Assembly: GCF_001190945.1 (NCBI RefSeq)
Contig: NZ_CP011112.1
Coordinates: 5,022,001-5,086,000, forward strand
Origin: Luteipulveratus mongoliensis
Lineage (GTDB): Bacteria; Actinomycetota; Actinomycetes; Actinomycetales; Dermatophilaceae
Reading direction: 5' to 3'
DNA length: 64,000 bases
Of the stretch, positions 46,669-55,769 are shown piece after piece; position 1 is the first letter of the stretch, and each line of letters starts with the position of its first letter. The position numbers and the translations under genes are program-made. Under the pieces are notes generated by a model. It was not told the DNA's origin, made no database searches, and saw only the letters and a list, made by a program, of their open reading frames with translations.

Positions 46669-46751
46669 CGGGGGTCATCCACGCCTCGAAGAATGCATGC
46701 GCTCCAGCGTACGGTCGCGCCGGGCGCGACGGCCCGCGGGACAGTCGACGG

Positions 46752-46781
46752 CGTGTCAGGAGGCCGCGTGTCAGGAGGCCG
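46752..46781. repeat. Exact 15-bp tandem duplication over a stop codon
   Basis: CGTGTCAGGAGGCCG occurs twice in immediate succession (46752-46766 and 46767-46781). On the minus strand it contains the TGA of the membrane-anchored gene, so the stop and its flank are duplicated. This looks like replication slippage. Confidence 0.8.
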
Positions 46782-47514
46782 GGCAGGCCGGCGTCTTCGC
46801 GAGTGCGTCCGCCGCAGCGTCGTACGCCTTGAGCTGCGGCGTAGCGCCCTTGACCATCCCTTGCCACATACCCATGTAGTCACCGAAGGCGGCGCCCGCC
46901 TCGTCGTGCGGCTTGGTCTTCATCATCTGCTGATGGTGCTCCCACGATGCGGTGATGGGGCGGGCCGCGCGAGCGACGTCGGCGAGGGCATTGGCGCGCT
47001 TCGCGCAGGCCGCGGCCGGTGCGGCGTTTCGAGCCACGCTGACCTGACCCATCCGTTCACAGGCGCCGGCCTTGGGTTGATAGGCCGCGTCCGCCTTGCC
47101 GAAGTTGGCGACATCGGACGGACCGAACTTCTTGCTCGCCGCCCAGCGCGCCTTGGACTCCTTCACGTCGATCTTGCCGGCGTCGACCAGCACCTGGGCC
47201 TGGGTGTGCGTACGCCAGTGCGTGGCCGACGAGGCTCCAGCGCTCGCCACCGCCTCACCCGCTCGGACCTCGTCCCGGCAGGCCGAGAGTGCGCCGTCCC
47301 CCGTGGATGCCTGCTGGTTGCCTGGCACTGCTCCGGCCGCCGAACGCGACGAGGCGACGACGGCCCCCGGTTGACGCGCTCCCTCAACAGGCGCGCCACC
47401 GGGGCCCGTCACCGCCCACGCCCCGACCCCGCCTGCGACGAGCGCCGTGGCCAGTGCGACCACCCACAGCACTCGCACGGACACACCCCGTCCCGCTGTA
47501 TGCCTCCCCGTCAT
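46771..47514 (-). CDS. Membrane-anchored or secreted protein, unknown
   Basis: This protein has 247 residues. The N-terminus has one hydrophobic segment (VLWVVALATALVAGGVGAWAV, about 14-35), acting as signal anchor or signal peptide, then a Gly/Ala/Ser-rich linker and a helical Ala-rich domain with four Cys. ATG 47514 lacks a ribosome site and GTG 47484 (MSVRVLWVV) is an alternative start. No family is recognised; codon use is typical of the chromosome. Confidence 0.65.
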   Translation of the reverse strand: MTGRHTAGRGVSVRVLWVVALATALVAGGVGAWAVTGPGGAPVEGARQPGAVVASSRSAAGAVPGNQQASTGDGALSACRDEVRAGEAVASAGASSATHWRTHTQAQVLVDAGKIDVKESKARWAASKKFGPSDVANFGKADAAYQPKAGACERMGQVSVARNAAPAAACAKRANALADVARAARPITASWEHHQQMMKTKPHDEAGAAFGDYMGMWQGMVKGATPQLKAYDAAADALAKTPACPAS

Positions 47515-47571
47515 GACTTGACCATGACACGATCTTTACGTTTTCGTGGCCAAACTTGTGATAATGCAAAC

Positions 47572-48456
47572 TCACTTAGGAACGACGTGGACCAGCGCTG
47601 CAGTCGCGGTCAGGACGCCGACAGCGAGCGCGAACTCGGCACCGATGGCGACGGCGAAGGCCTGCACGCTCTCGGGAGGCGTTGCGTCATCGATGTCCGT
47701 CACCTTGCGCTTTCCGATGCGCGCGGCGTAGCTGCGGCCGATGTTGCCGAGCAGCAGCATCACGGCGAAGACGACGATCTTGATCATCAGCACGGTGCCG
47801 TACGAGCTGTCCACCAACTCGCTGACGCCGCCGGCCACGACCAGGGCGTGCAGGACTCCGGTGACGGTCAGCGTGATGACGCTGACGATGGCGACGATCG
47901 AGAACCTCGGCAGGACGCCATGCAGCACCTCGAGCGACGTGCTCGGGATGAGCACGGCTGCCAGAGCCAGCAGTCCGCCGAGCCACGCAGCCGTCGCGTA
48001 GAGGTGGTAGGTGGTCGCGATGACCTTGACGGGCGCCCACACACCGCCCCAGGCATCGGAACCGAGAACATAGGTCTCCACGATGAGGAACTGCCACGCG
48101 CTGATGAGCAGTCGGTGATGCCGACTGGAGTTGAGGACGTCGACGATGAAGGCGTAACCGATAGCGACCAGGGCCATCCGCGTGAGCGCACACGCTCCCT
48201 CGCGCCCCCCGTAGCTCGCCCACCCCGAGGTGGCGACGAGGACCGGGATCACGGCCGACGAGACGAAGGTCAGCACCGCACCGATCTGGAGCAACCGGTA
48301 GAACACCCAGAGCACACGCCCCTCGGGCCACAGCCAGGTGATGAAGAACGTGATGCCGACGAGGATGACGAACCCGAGGTAGCTCAGCACGCGGGCCATA
48401 CCCACGATCGCGGTGCGCAGCCCTTCGTCGCCGAGGCCCACTGTCAGGCTGGTCAC
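47572..48456 (-). CDS. CopD-domain membrane protein
   Basis: This protein has 294 residues with about eight transmembrane segments. GTG 48456 overlaps the stop of the upstream gene (GTGA). It has the CopD core: an ATTYHLYATAAWLGGLLAL segment with a His, FSIVAIVSVITLTVTGVL, and YGTVLMIKIVVFAVMLLLG. CopD proteins take part in copper uptake or periplasmic copper handling. The partner CopC domain is not seen; the upstream secreted protein may serve in its place. Confidence 0.85.
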   Translation of the reverse strand: MTSLTVGLGDEGLRTAIVGMARVLSYLGFVILVGITFFITWLWPEGRVLWVFYRLLQIGAVLTFVSSAVIPVLVATSGWASYGGREGACALTRMALVAIGYAFIVDVLNSSRHHRLLISAWQFLIVETYVLGSDAWGGVWAPVKVIATTYHLYATAAWLGGLLALAAVLIPSTSLEVLHGVLPRFSIVAIVSVITLTVTGVLHALVVAGGVSELVDSSYGTVLMIKIVVFAVMLLLGNIGRSYAARIGKRKVTDIDDATPPESVQAFAVAIGAEFALAVGVLTATAALVHVVPK

Positions 48457-49211
48457 GACCCACCGGGGCTGGGTAGGTCCACCTGGGCGATGACCGCTGA
48501 CTGATCGCGCGCGAGCGGTCCGGCACTCCACGTCTGTCCACGCTGCACCCCGCACACCTGAGCCGTGACGTCCAGCTGCGGGCACACGAGGTTGCGGATC
48601 CCAGCGCCGACCACGTCGATCATGACGGCGCCGGTCGCCCCGGTCGTGATCGGCGCGAGTCCGACGAGCACCCGACCGATCGGTGCCGGAGTGCTCCGCG
48701 TCGTGGCCGCCTGCAGGCGGTAGCGCAGCGAGAGGTCCCGGGCCGGGGCCGGCAACCTGACGATGGTTGACCCGCTGCCCAGAGCGGACGTCGGCAGCGC
48801 CACAGGTTGGCTGCCGCTCTGCGCCTGGAGCGTCGTCACGGTGGGCCGAACCCCTTGCAGGCCAGGCAGATTCGGCAGGACCGGACGGCGTAGAACCACC
48901 TTGGAGACGGCGTGTGTCAGTCGAATCCTCTCGATCACTTCGAAGGCGCCGGTCGCGTCGGGTTCCGCCGCGAGATAGGTGCCAGGAGTCGTCATGCCCG
49001 GCCCCGTCGTACGCGCCGGTGCGTGGCGCAGGGCCAAGGCATCTGTGCGTTGCGGGGCGATGACCACCACCTTGGGCGCGGCAACAGACAGGGTCCCGGT
49101 GGCCACCACCGGCCGAGGCGAGTCGGCGCGCACGGCAGCGGCAGCGGCGACGAGCAGGCCCGCAGCCACCGCCGAACCGAGTGCACGCCGAACCCCAACG
49201 CGATGCCTCAT
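48453..49211 (-). CDS. Secreted protein coupled to CopD
   Basis: This protein has 252 residues from the ATG at 49211, supported by GGGGAGG 4 nt upstream. A signal peptide (RRALGSAVAAGLLVAAAAAV) is followed by a beta-rich domain with two Cys near the C-terminus (NLVCPQLDVTAQVCGV). No family is recognised and no Met/His copper motif is evident. Coupling to the CopD gene and divergence from the DUF4397 gene suggest an envelope function. Confidence 0.7.
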   Translation of the reverse strand: MRHRVGVRRALGSAVAAGLLVAAAAAVRADSPRPVVATGTLSVAAPKVVVIAPQRTDALALRHAPARTTGPGMTTPGTYLAAEPDATGAFEVIERIRLTHAVSKVVLRRPVLPNLPGLQGVRPTVTTLQAQSGSQPVALPTSALGSGSTIVRLPAPARDLSLRYRLQAATTRSTPAPIGRVLVGLAPITTGATGAVMIDVVGAGIRNLVCPQLDVTAQVCGVQRGQTWSAGPLARDQSAVIAQVDLPSPGGS

Positions 49212-49360
49212 CGAACCTCCCCTATCTAGCCACAGGCTAAAGCCCATTTCCTTCGCCATCTGTGGTAATTGCAAAAAGCCGTCTGGCGGCCCGCTGATGC
49301 CGTTACGTTCCGAGACAGACAGTTCGCTCTCGCGAGCTCGGGGGATCCAGGAGTCACGCC

Positions 49361-50215
49361 ATGCTCGGCCCGTTCTCACGCCGTTTCTTGCTCGCCGCGT
49401 CCACGGCCGCGGTCGCCATCACACTCGCTCCCACCGCCGACGCATCGGCCAAGGACGCCAACGCCAACGTCTATGTGGTGCAGGGGGTTGCCGGTTCAAC
49501 GGTGTCGATCAGCGTGGACGGCAAGCAGGTCGATCCCGGGGCGGCCGCCAAGGCGATCGTCGGCCCCCTCGCCCTGCCCGCCGGCACACACAGCGTGGCG
49601 ATCGATGGGCCTGGTACGGCTCAGGACGTCACGTCCACCATCAAGGTCACAGCCGGGTCGAGTGTTGATGTCGTCGTGCATCGCCAGGTCGATCCCGCAG
49701 CGAAGCCGGTCATCACGACGTACGCCAACGACCTCTCGCCCGTGGCCAACGCGAGCGGACGTCTCGTCGTGGCCCACACGGCCGCCGTCGGCCCCGCCGA
49801 TATCCGGGTCAAGGGCAAGGTGCTGTTCTCCAACATCGCGAGCGGCGAGTCCCTGACCCTCACGGTGCCGGCCGCGACGTACCCGGTCGAGATCGTTCCG
49901 ACCGCGACGACGGGACCCGTGGTCCTCGGTCCGGTCGACCTGCCGGTCGCCAAGTCGGCGCTCACCCGAGTGTTCGCGATCGGGGTCGCTGCCACAGGCA
50001 CGATGGACGCCGTCGTACAGGTCCTGCCGCTGCCCGCCCGCGGCAACGGGACGACGCCCAACCGGGTCGACGCCGGGTCTGGCGGGCAGGCAGCCGCCCT
50101 CATCAACTCATCACACGACGGAGATCGAGGCGCCGCAATCCCCTGGGGCATAGGCGTTCTCGTCGTCGGAGCAGCCGCCGTCACACTGCGTCGTCGCCGC
50201 GCGACACGCACCTGA
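49361..50215 (+). CDS. DUF4397 surface protein with C-terminal anchor
   Basis: This 284-residue protein has a signal peptide (RRFLLAASTAAVAITLAP) and a DUF4397 repeat region (VYVVQGVAGSTVSISVDGK, then LPAGTHSVAI). It ends with VDAGSGGQ, a hydrophobic segment (WGIGVLVVGAAAVTL) and an RRRR tail. That is the architecture of a wall-anchored protein, but there is no LPxTG. The class F sortase gene 30 bp downstream is the usual neighbour of DUF4397 proteins and may recognise the Gly-rich DAGSGG region. Confidence 0.88.
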   Translation: MLGPFSRRFLLAASTAAVAITLAPTADASAKDANANVYVVQGVAGSTVSISVDGKQVDPGAAAKAIVGPLALPAGTHSVAIDGPGTAQDVTSTIKVTAGSSVDVVVHRQVDPAAKPVITTYANDLSPVANASGRLVVAHTAAVGPADIRVKGKVLFSNIASGESLTLTVPAATYPVEIVPTATTGPVVLGPVDLPVAKSALTRVFAIGVAATGTMDAVVQVLPLPARGNGTTPNRVDAGSGGQAAALINSSHDGDRGAAIPWGIGVLVVGAAAVTLRRRRATRT

Positions 50216-50245
50216 GTCGGACCGCACGGCCGAATCGCGAGCTCG

Positions 50246-50959
50246 ATGATCCGTCGTACGCGCCGCCACCGTCTTGTGCTGCTTGCGACAGCCCTCCTTG
50301 TCGCCGGTACAGCAGGAGCGGCCGCGACGGCTCTACGGCTCGAGCACGGCCGGACGGTTCCGGAGCCGGCGACCGCCGCTACCAGCAGCGGTCGCCGGCT
50401 CGCTGTCTCCACGCCGGTCGCACCGTCCGGACTTCCCGCCGGCAGCCGCACCGGTACCGACTCGCCCCTGGCCCAGGTCGGCACCCCGGCGGCCAGCCAG
50501 CAGCGGACGTTCGCGCCGACCTACGTCATCCTCGGCCGCGGCGGTGACCGCGCCCCCGTCCGTGCCGTCGACACGACCGCAGCGGGACAGCTCGGCCTTC
50601 CGACCGGCGCCGGTCAGGTGGGCTGGTGGCGCGGCGGCGCTCTCGCCGGCGAGACCTACGGCAGCGTGGTGATCGCGGGCCACATCGACACGACCACCGG
50701 CGGGCTCGGGTTCTTCGTGCGGCTGCTCCGCGCACGGACCGGTGACCTCGTCACTCTGACCGACGGCCACCTCAACCAGGACTACCGGATCACCTCGGTG
50801 CGCGACATCCCCAAGACGAGCCTCGCCACCAGCACCGACACGTTCTCGCAGAGCGTGGCGGGTCGCCTCGTGATGATCACGTGCACCGGCCGATTCGACC
50901 GTCGCACAGGGCATTACGACCACAACCGCATCGTCGTCGCGACTCCGTTGCACCCGTAG
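50246..50959 (+). CDS. Class F sortase
   Basis: This 237-residue protein has an N-terminal signal anchor (LVLLATALLVAGTAGAAATAL), a low-complexity spacer and a sortase beta-barrel. Catalytic residues are His146 in VIAGHIDT, Cys213 in MITCTGRF and Arg228 in DHNRIVV, matching the class F order. It should act at the outer membrane face on the preceding DUF4397 protein. It is followed by a bidirectional terminator. Confidence 0.92.
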   Translation: MIRRTRRHRLVLLATALLVAGTAGAAATALRLEHGRTVPEPATAATSSGRRLAVSTPVAPSGLPAGSRTGTDSPLAQVGTPAASQQRTFAPTYVILGRGGDRAPVRAVDTTAAGQLGLPTGAGQVGWWRGGALAGETYGSVVIAGHIDTTTGGLGFFVRLLRARTGDLVTLTDGHLNQDYRITSVRDIPKTSLATSTDTFSQSVAGRLVMITCTGRFDRRTGHYDHNRIVVATPLHP

Positions 50960-50960
50960 C

Positions 50961-50998
50961 AGGGAGCTCGCACGACCTGGTGGCCGTGCGAGCTCCCT
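50961..50998. terminator. Bidirectional terminator
   Basis: AGGGAGCTCGCACG (50961-50974) pairs exactly with CGTGCGAGCTCCCT (50985-50998) around a 10-nt loop, between the convergent sortase and acylase genes. Confidence 0.88.
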
Positions 50999-51017
50999 TG
51001 CCTCTGAACAGATTTCG

Positions 51018-54000
51018 CTACTGGGCGTACACCGAGAAGTCGTAGACCGAGTAGCCGTACGACGTCCCTCGCTTGATGCCCTGCATCCGCACGTAACGGC
51101 CGGTGGTGGGTACGAACGAGTCGTTGTCCTTGCCGCCGGCACCCGTGGTCGTGGACCACACCGTGCGCCAGTTCAGACCGTCCTGGGAGACCTGGATGCT
51201 GTACGCCTTGCCGTACGCATCCTCCCAGTTGAGGACGGCGCGCCCGATCTTCTGTGAGCTGCCGAGGTCCACGGTCAGCGACTCGTTGTCGGCCCAGTTG
51301 TAGCTGGCCCACCGCGTGCTCGGGTCACCGTCGACCGCGTTGCCCGCAACAAGCTTGGAGGCGAGGAAGCGCGACTCCTCACTCGTGGCGCTCGCCGTCT
51401 TGTTCAGCGCCACGTCGGCGAGGTTGTCGCCGCGGTGCGCCGGGAACTGCTCGACCATCTGGAAAGTCGGGCGGTTCTGCCAGTTGGTGTTGTCGTCGTG
51501 GATGCCACCGAGGGGGCTCTGCACGATCGAGTCGGCGCACCACTGGTCGCCTGCATCACACGTGTCATCCGCGGGGTAGACCGTGGAGGCCGGCGTCGCA
51601 GCAGCCTGGGTCAGGGTGCTGAGCAGCGTGCTGCGGCATTGCGCCAGGTCGCCGCCACCGCAGTACTTCGCGCCGAGACCACCTGCGACCGGCTTGCCGA
51701 GGACGGCACGCAGGTCCTTGTCGACGTAGGACCACCAGCCGTACTGGAACGAGGAGCCCTTGTGCGTGACGCCTTCACCGCCGGTGGATGGCGACTCATC
51801 GATGGTGAGGGCCTTGGTCATGGCGGTGTACATGTCTTCGCCCATCCCGGGAGCGAACTCAGCCTTGACCAGCAGCGGCCACCAGGCGTCCATGGTGCGG
51901 ATCGCCGAGCCGTGGGCGTACGTCTTGCTGCCCGCGCTGGTCTCCTTGCGCTGCGAACCGGCTCCGGCCCAGGCCTTCAGCGCCGTGACTGCGGCCTGCT
52001 GCTTGGAGTCGGTGATCGGCGCCGACTCCACGACAGCGAGCAGCTCCGGCAGGACGTCCTCACCGCGCAGGTCGGTGACGGCAGCGTCTTCCATGGCCTG
52101 GGTCAGTGAGATACGCGTCACCGGCTTGCCGCTGGCGACCATCGCCTTGACCCGCTTGTCCAGGAGATTGGCGCGATAGACCGAGCCGTTGCCGAACGTA
52201 CCGGCCGTGTAGTCCTTGGCGATCTTGTTGTTCCAGGAGATGTAGTAGTCCTGGTCCACCGACTGCGGGTGGGCGCTGTCGGGGATGCCGGCCACCGTGT
52301 TGGTCGTCGGGTCCCAGTTGCGCCATTGCGTCGTGCTGCTCGCCTGGATCGGCAGGTTCGGGTCGACGTTCGGCGCGCGGGTCGGGTTGAGGCCCGAGTT
52401 GAAGTACGCCGTGTGCTTGCTGTCCACGTAGAACCAGTTGAACGTGTAGCCGATGTTGGACGCCGCTTGCTGGAACCCCGCTGTCCCCGTCATCACGGCC
52501 GGGTCGTTGAACATCTGGAACCCGAGGAGCGTGTCCGGCTCGTGCATGTACGTCGACCGTAAGGTCGTGTACGCCGTCGGCTTGCCTCCGATCGTCGCTC
52601 GGTACTGCACGATGCCGAACTTCGTTCGGTACGCCACGAGCGAGTAGGAGCCCGCGGCCGTGGAGTCAGCCAGGGTCGGTGACCACGCGTCATCGCGCTG
52701 GATCCGCGTCATCGGTGTGCAGGTGCCGTTGTCGAGATAGGCCACCGAGTCCTTCGTAGCCGGGCTGCCGTCGGCGTTGCACAGCGTGACGGCGTAGGTG
52801 TCGGTCATCGTCTGGCCCGCGGACGTCGCGCTCCAGGAGTAGTCCTGCCCACGGCCGAGCTGCACGTACATGTTGAGACCGGCGAAGGCCGCACCGCGCG
52901 CCTTCAGCCCCGGGCCGTTCAGCTCCTGCAGCATCAGCAGCTGCGGTGCGAAGTAGCCGGTTTGCGGTCCGAACACCGCCACTGGGTGACCGTCCTTGGA
53001 GTGGGCACCGCCCACGACCAGCGCGTTCGACATGCCGTGCTTCTCGGAGAACAGGTTCGCCGGCAGCACGCCCTTCTTGAACATGCCCTTGGTCTTCTTC
53101 AGGTCGGGCTTCTTCGCCAGGTTGGCCTTCGCAGTCGTGGACTGGCGGGTCGACGTCGGAGCCTTGGTACGAGCCTTCAAGGCCTGCATGGACGTCTTGG
53201 CCGTGGCTGCCGTCGCGGGCGTCACTGCGGATCCGGTCGGGTTGAAGACGACGGGCTGAGCGGTCACCGAGCCCTTGTCCGGCATGGCGACGCCGACCGG
53301 GTTGGCCGGGCTGCCGGCGTACGGGAAGGACTGGCCGTCGTGCAGCGTGTTGACCGCCTCCGGGTCGTTCTGCTCACGGAAGGACTGCCAGACCTGCGCG
53401 CCCTTCGTCGGCCCGTACTTCTGCTCGGCGGCTGCCTTCACCAGTGCGGACTGCACCTGGTTGCCGCCACCCGAACCGAACAGCGCGCTGACCACAGTCG
53501 CGATCGCAATCAGGTCGGTGGGTTTGAAGTCCTCAATGCCGTCGCCGGTCAGAATGTTCGCGTTGCCGGTGGCGTCGTACTCACCCGGGAAGTACAGGCC
53601 GGACTTGGCGTCGGCGATGTACTTGTTGACTCCGCCGAGGTAGTCCTTGATGTCCTGGACTGCCTGTGCGCCGCGAGGTCCGCTCTTGGCGAGCCGGTCG
53701 ACCTGATCCTGCATCTCGGGTTCGTTGTAGGCACCCTGCAGGAAGAACTGCTGCTCCAAGACTCTGTTGCCTTCGGCGCCGCCCGCAAAACCGGTGAGCT
53801 GGCCGCGGCCGATGTGTCGGAAGATGTCCATCATCCACAGCCGGTCCTGCCCGGCCGCGTAACCGGCGCCGTACTCCGTCCCGGCGCGTGTCGTGCCGTT
53901 GATATGGGGAGTCCCCGTCGCCTTGTCGCGCACGATGGTGACGTCGGTTCGGCCGCCCGGCTTGATGCTGCTCTCGACCTGGTCGGCCGGGACGCCGAAC

Positions 54001-54335
54001 GAGGAGTCGTTGAAATAGCTGCTCAGCGAGGAGTCGGACAGACCCTTGTAGCCGTCAACAAGGCTGGAGTACTTGCCCAGCTGGTCATCGGTGTGAGCAG
54101 GCTTCGTCCCGAGCGTGTCGTACGCCAGGATCTGCGCCAACGTCGCGGTGCCGTTGTTGCCCGGCGGCAAGATGTCGTTGCACTGCCCCATGCAGTAGTC
54201 GTCGTTGGCGGCGAACGCGCCGCCGCCGGCCTCCGCGCGCGCCGGCGCAGCTCCGACGCCCAGCATGGCCAGCATGCTGAAGGTGGTGATCAGGGCGACA
54301 AGCAGGGCTGGTCCCCGCCGACGTTTCACGGGCAT
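51018..54335 (-). CDS. Secreted penicillin-acylase-family hydrolase with F5/8C domain
   Basis: This protein has 1105 residues from the ATG at 54335 (TTTGGAGAG upstream). A Sec signal peptide ends at ARA near residue 34. The Ntn-hydrolase precursor has an alpha part with YGAGYAAGQDRLWMMD, a spacer, then the self-cleavage site at Gly-Met/Ser436-Asn in KHGMSNALVVGG, giving a new N-terminal Ser nucleophile. The last about 140 residues form an F5/8 type C (discoidin-like) domain (NKTASATSEES, WEDAYGKAYSIQVSQDG) that probably binds a glycan. Members hydrolyse amides, including beta-lactams and acyl-homoserine lactones; the substrate is open. Confidence 0.92.
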   Translation of the reverse strand: MPVKRRRGPALLVALITTFSMLAMLGVGAAPARAEAGGGAFAANDDYCMGQCNDILPPGNNGTATLAQILAYDTLGTKPAHTDDQLGKYSSLVDGYKGLSDSSLSSYFNDSSFGVPADQVESSIKPGGRTDVTIVRDKATGTPHINGTTRAGTEYGAGYAAGQDRLWMMDIFRHIGRGQLTGFAGGAEGNRVLEQQFFLQGAYNEPEMQDQVDRLAKSGPRGAQAVQDIKDYLGGVNKYIADAKSGLYFPGEYDATGNANILTGDGIEDFKPTDLIAIATVVSALFGSGGGNQVQSALVKAAAEQKYGPTKGAQVWQSFREQNDPEAVNTLHDGQSFPYAGSPANPVGVAMPDKGSVTAQPVVFNPTGSAVTPATAATAKTSMQALKARTKAPTSTRQSTTAKANLAKKPDLKKTKGMFKKGVLPANLFSEKHGMSNALVVGGAHSKDGHPVAVFGPQTGYFAPQLLMLQELNGPGLKARGAAFAGLNMYVQLGRGQDYSWSATSAGQTMTDTYAVTLCNADGSPATKDSVAYLDNGTCTPMTRIQRDDAWSPTLADSTAAGSYSLVAYRTKFGIVQYRATIGGKPTAYTTLRSTYMHEPDTLLGFQMFNDPAVMTGTAGFQQAASNIGYTFNWFYVDSKHTAYFNSGLNPTRAPNVDPNLPIQASSTTQWRNWDPTTNTVAGIPDSAHPQSVDQDYYISWNNKIAKDYTAGTFGNGSVYRANLLDKRVKAMVASGKPVTRISLTQAMEDAAVTDLRGEDVLPELLAVVESAPITDSKQQAAVTALKAWAGAGSQRKETSAGSKTYAHGSAIRTMDAWWPLLVKAEFAPGMGEDMYTAMTKALTIDESPSTGGEGVTHKGSSFQYGWWSYVDKDLRAVLGKPVAGGLGAKYCGGGDLAQCRSTLLSTLTQAAATPASTVYPADDTCDAGDQWCADSIVQSPLGGIHDDNTNWQNRPTFQMVEQFPAHRGDNLADVALNKTASATSEESRFLASKLVAGNAVDGDPSTRWASYNWADNESLTVDLGSSQKIGRAVLNWEDAYGKAYSIQVSQDGLNWRTVWSTTTGAGGKDNDSFVPTTGRYVRMQGIKRGTSYGYSVYDFSVYAQ

Positions 54336-54545
54336 GGGTCTCTCCAAAGGTCGGCCCAGCGAGGGGCTCACATCAGTCCGGATGACGTCACCGCGATGTG
54401 CCGCCGTGGGCGAGAGCGCTGTACAGACAAGCGCACATCGCTGATGGTGCGCTGGGTCACACGACAAAGTCAAGCGTCTTGGTCACTCGACCTATTCTCT
54501 GACCGCAGCCATACCTCGTGTATCGCCATGTGGACGACAAGGCCC

Positions 54546-54611
54546 GGTCATTTGTCCAAGTCGATTGACTAATACTTGCCGGTAGCCCATCCTCATGTGA
54601 TCGCAGTCACG
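54546..54611. promoter_or_regulatory. Two-part operator upstream of DUF3068 gene (copy A)
   Basis: GGTCATTTGTCCAAGTCGAT (54546-54565) continuing TTGAC is followed, 51 bp from its start, by TGTGATCGCAGTCACG (54596-54611), a CRP-like TGTGA-N6-TCAC palindrome. The same two elements with the same 51-bp offset occur at 58187-58251. The region lies between divergent acylase and DUF3068 genes (54336-54724), which has no other gene. Confidence 0.65.
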
Positions 54612-54724
54612 TCTCGACGATGAGGCGCCCACCAGCGTCATCGAGCGAGACGGCCAGGCCCCGATCACCCATCGGCGGCGGCCTCCAGCGGCGCTCAGCT
54701 CGGCGCACGATCAAAGGTCCGATC

Positions 54725-55684
54725 TTGAAACGCACCCTCTATGTGCTCCCAGCCCTGCTGGGCGCCTTCTTCCTGACGGTGGGGCTGCTCGTGCAGCTCT
54801 GGGCGACCCCGCACCTCAAGCGCACACCGCTCGACATCGACTCCACGACGCTGCTGGCTGGTTCAGCGAAGCTCTTCGACGGCGCGTCCGTGAAGACCTT
54901 TCCGGTCAAGGCGACCAGCATCACCAAGACCGACGCCGACCGATCCACAGACGATGTCGTCGTCTTCCACGACGGCTTCTGTCTCGTGAAGAACGTCGGC
55001 ACGATCGGCCAGTGCGTCTCGGCCAAGGACCCGCAGGGTCGGCTTGTCAGCGCCGGGCAGTCCATCTACGCAGCCGATCGGGTGAGCGCGAAAGGCGTCA
55101 ACGACCCAGCATTCGTCCGCAATGGCCTGACCGCCCGAACCGGGCTGCTCAACAAGTGGCCGTTCGATGCCAAGAAGAAGGCCTACCCCGTCTGGGATGA
55201 CCAGCTGGGCACCACGACCCCAGCGAAGTACACCGGGACCGAGGACGTCCGCGGCCTGAAGACGTACCGCTACACGTTGTCGGTCAAGGACGTGAAGTCC
55301 GAGGTTTTGGAGAAGACCCCGGGTCTCTACTCGACCCAGAAGACCTACTGGGTCGACCCGGTCTCCGGATCGATCGTCAAGGTCGACCAGTCCGAGACCC
55401 GCACCACGCTCGACGGTCAGCTGCTCGCCGACATCAAGATCCAGCAGACCCCCGACTCGGTGGCGACGGCTGTCGGTGACGCCAAAGCCGACAAGCGCAA
55501 TCTCACCATGCTGCGATTCCTGCCTGTCATCGCTTACATCGGTGCGGGTGCGATGGCCGTCATGGCGCTGGGCCTCTGGCTGCGCAGGCGGACGCCGGCC
55601 GACCCGGGCGCCCATGTCGCCACGTCAACCGAGTCGGTCGACCCGACGCTGGTGGCTCTGGATCGCTCTGGGCATCCGGTCTGA
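54725..55684 (+). CDS. DUF3068 family membrane protein
   Basis: This protein has 319 residues from a TTG at 54725 (AAAGG 7 nt upstream), which places the first membrane segment (YVLPALLGAFFLTVGLLVQL) at the very start. The large extracytoplasmic domain follows the DUF3068 pattern (CLVKNVGTIGQCV, YWVDPVSGSIV), and a second segment (VIAYIGAGAMAVMALGLWL) leads to a short cytosolic tail. The family is actinobacterial and envelope-associated, with unknown biochemistry. Several genes around it are also secreted or membrane proteins. Confidence 0.85.
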   Translation: MKRTLYVLPALLGAFFLTVGLLVQLWATPHLKRTPLDIDSTTLLAGSAKLFDGASVKTFPVKATSITKTDADRSTDDVVVFHDGFCLVKNVGTIGQCVSAKDPQGRLVSAGQSIYAADRVSAKGVNDPAFVRNGLTARTGLLNKWPFDAKKKAYPVWDDQLGTTTPAKYTGTEDVRGLKTYRYTLSVKDVKSEVLEKTPGLYSTQKTYWVDPVSGSIVKVDQSETRTTLDGQLLADIKIQQTPDSVATAVGDAKADKRNLTMLRFLPVIAYIGAGAMAVMALGLWLRRRTPADPGAHVATSTESVDPTLVALDRSGHPV

Positions 55685-55702
55685 GAACGGATAGCCCCTG
55701 AG

Positions 55703-55732
55703 AGGCCCCACAGGTTGCGACCTGTGGGGCCT
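55703..55732. terminator. Bidirectional terminator
   Basis: AGGCCCCACAGGT (55703-55715) and ACCTGTGGGGCCT (55720-55732) form a perfect 13-bp stem with a 4-nt loop, followed by TCTC. It separates the DUF3068 gene from the convergent SDR gene. Confidence 0.9.
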
Positions 55733-55769
55733 TCTCACGCTCAGGACCCTGACCCTCCAAGGTCGTGTC

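Noticed and set aside
46414-48504. 696-codon rightward frame opposite the ATP-grasp, membrane-anchored and CopD genes
   Set aside because: It is antisense to three well-supported genes and has off-frame composition.
49227-49239. Palindrome TAGCC-ACA-GGCTA between divergent envelope genes
   Set aside because: Five-bp arms are expected by chance in this composition and no second copy was noticed; not enough to call an operator.
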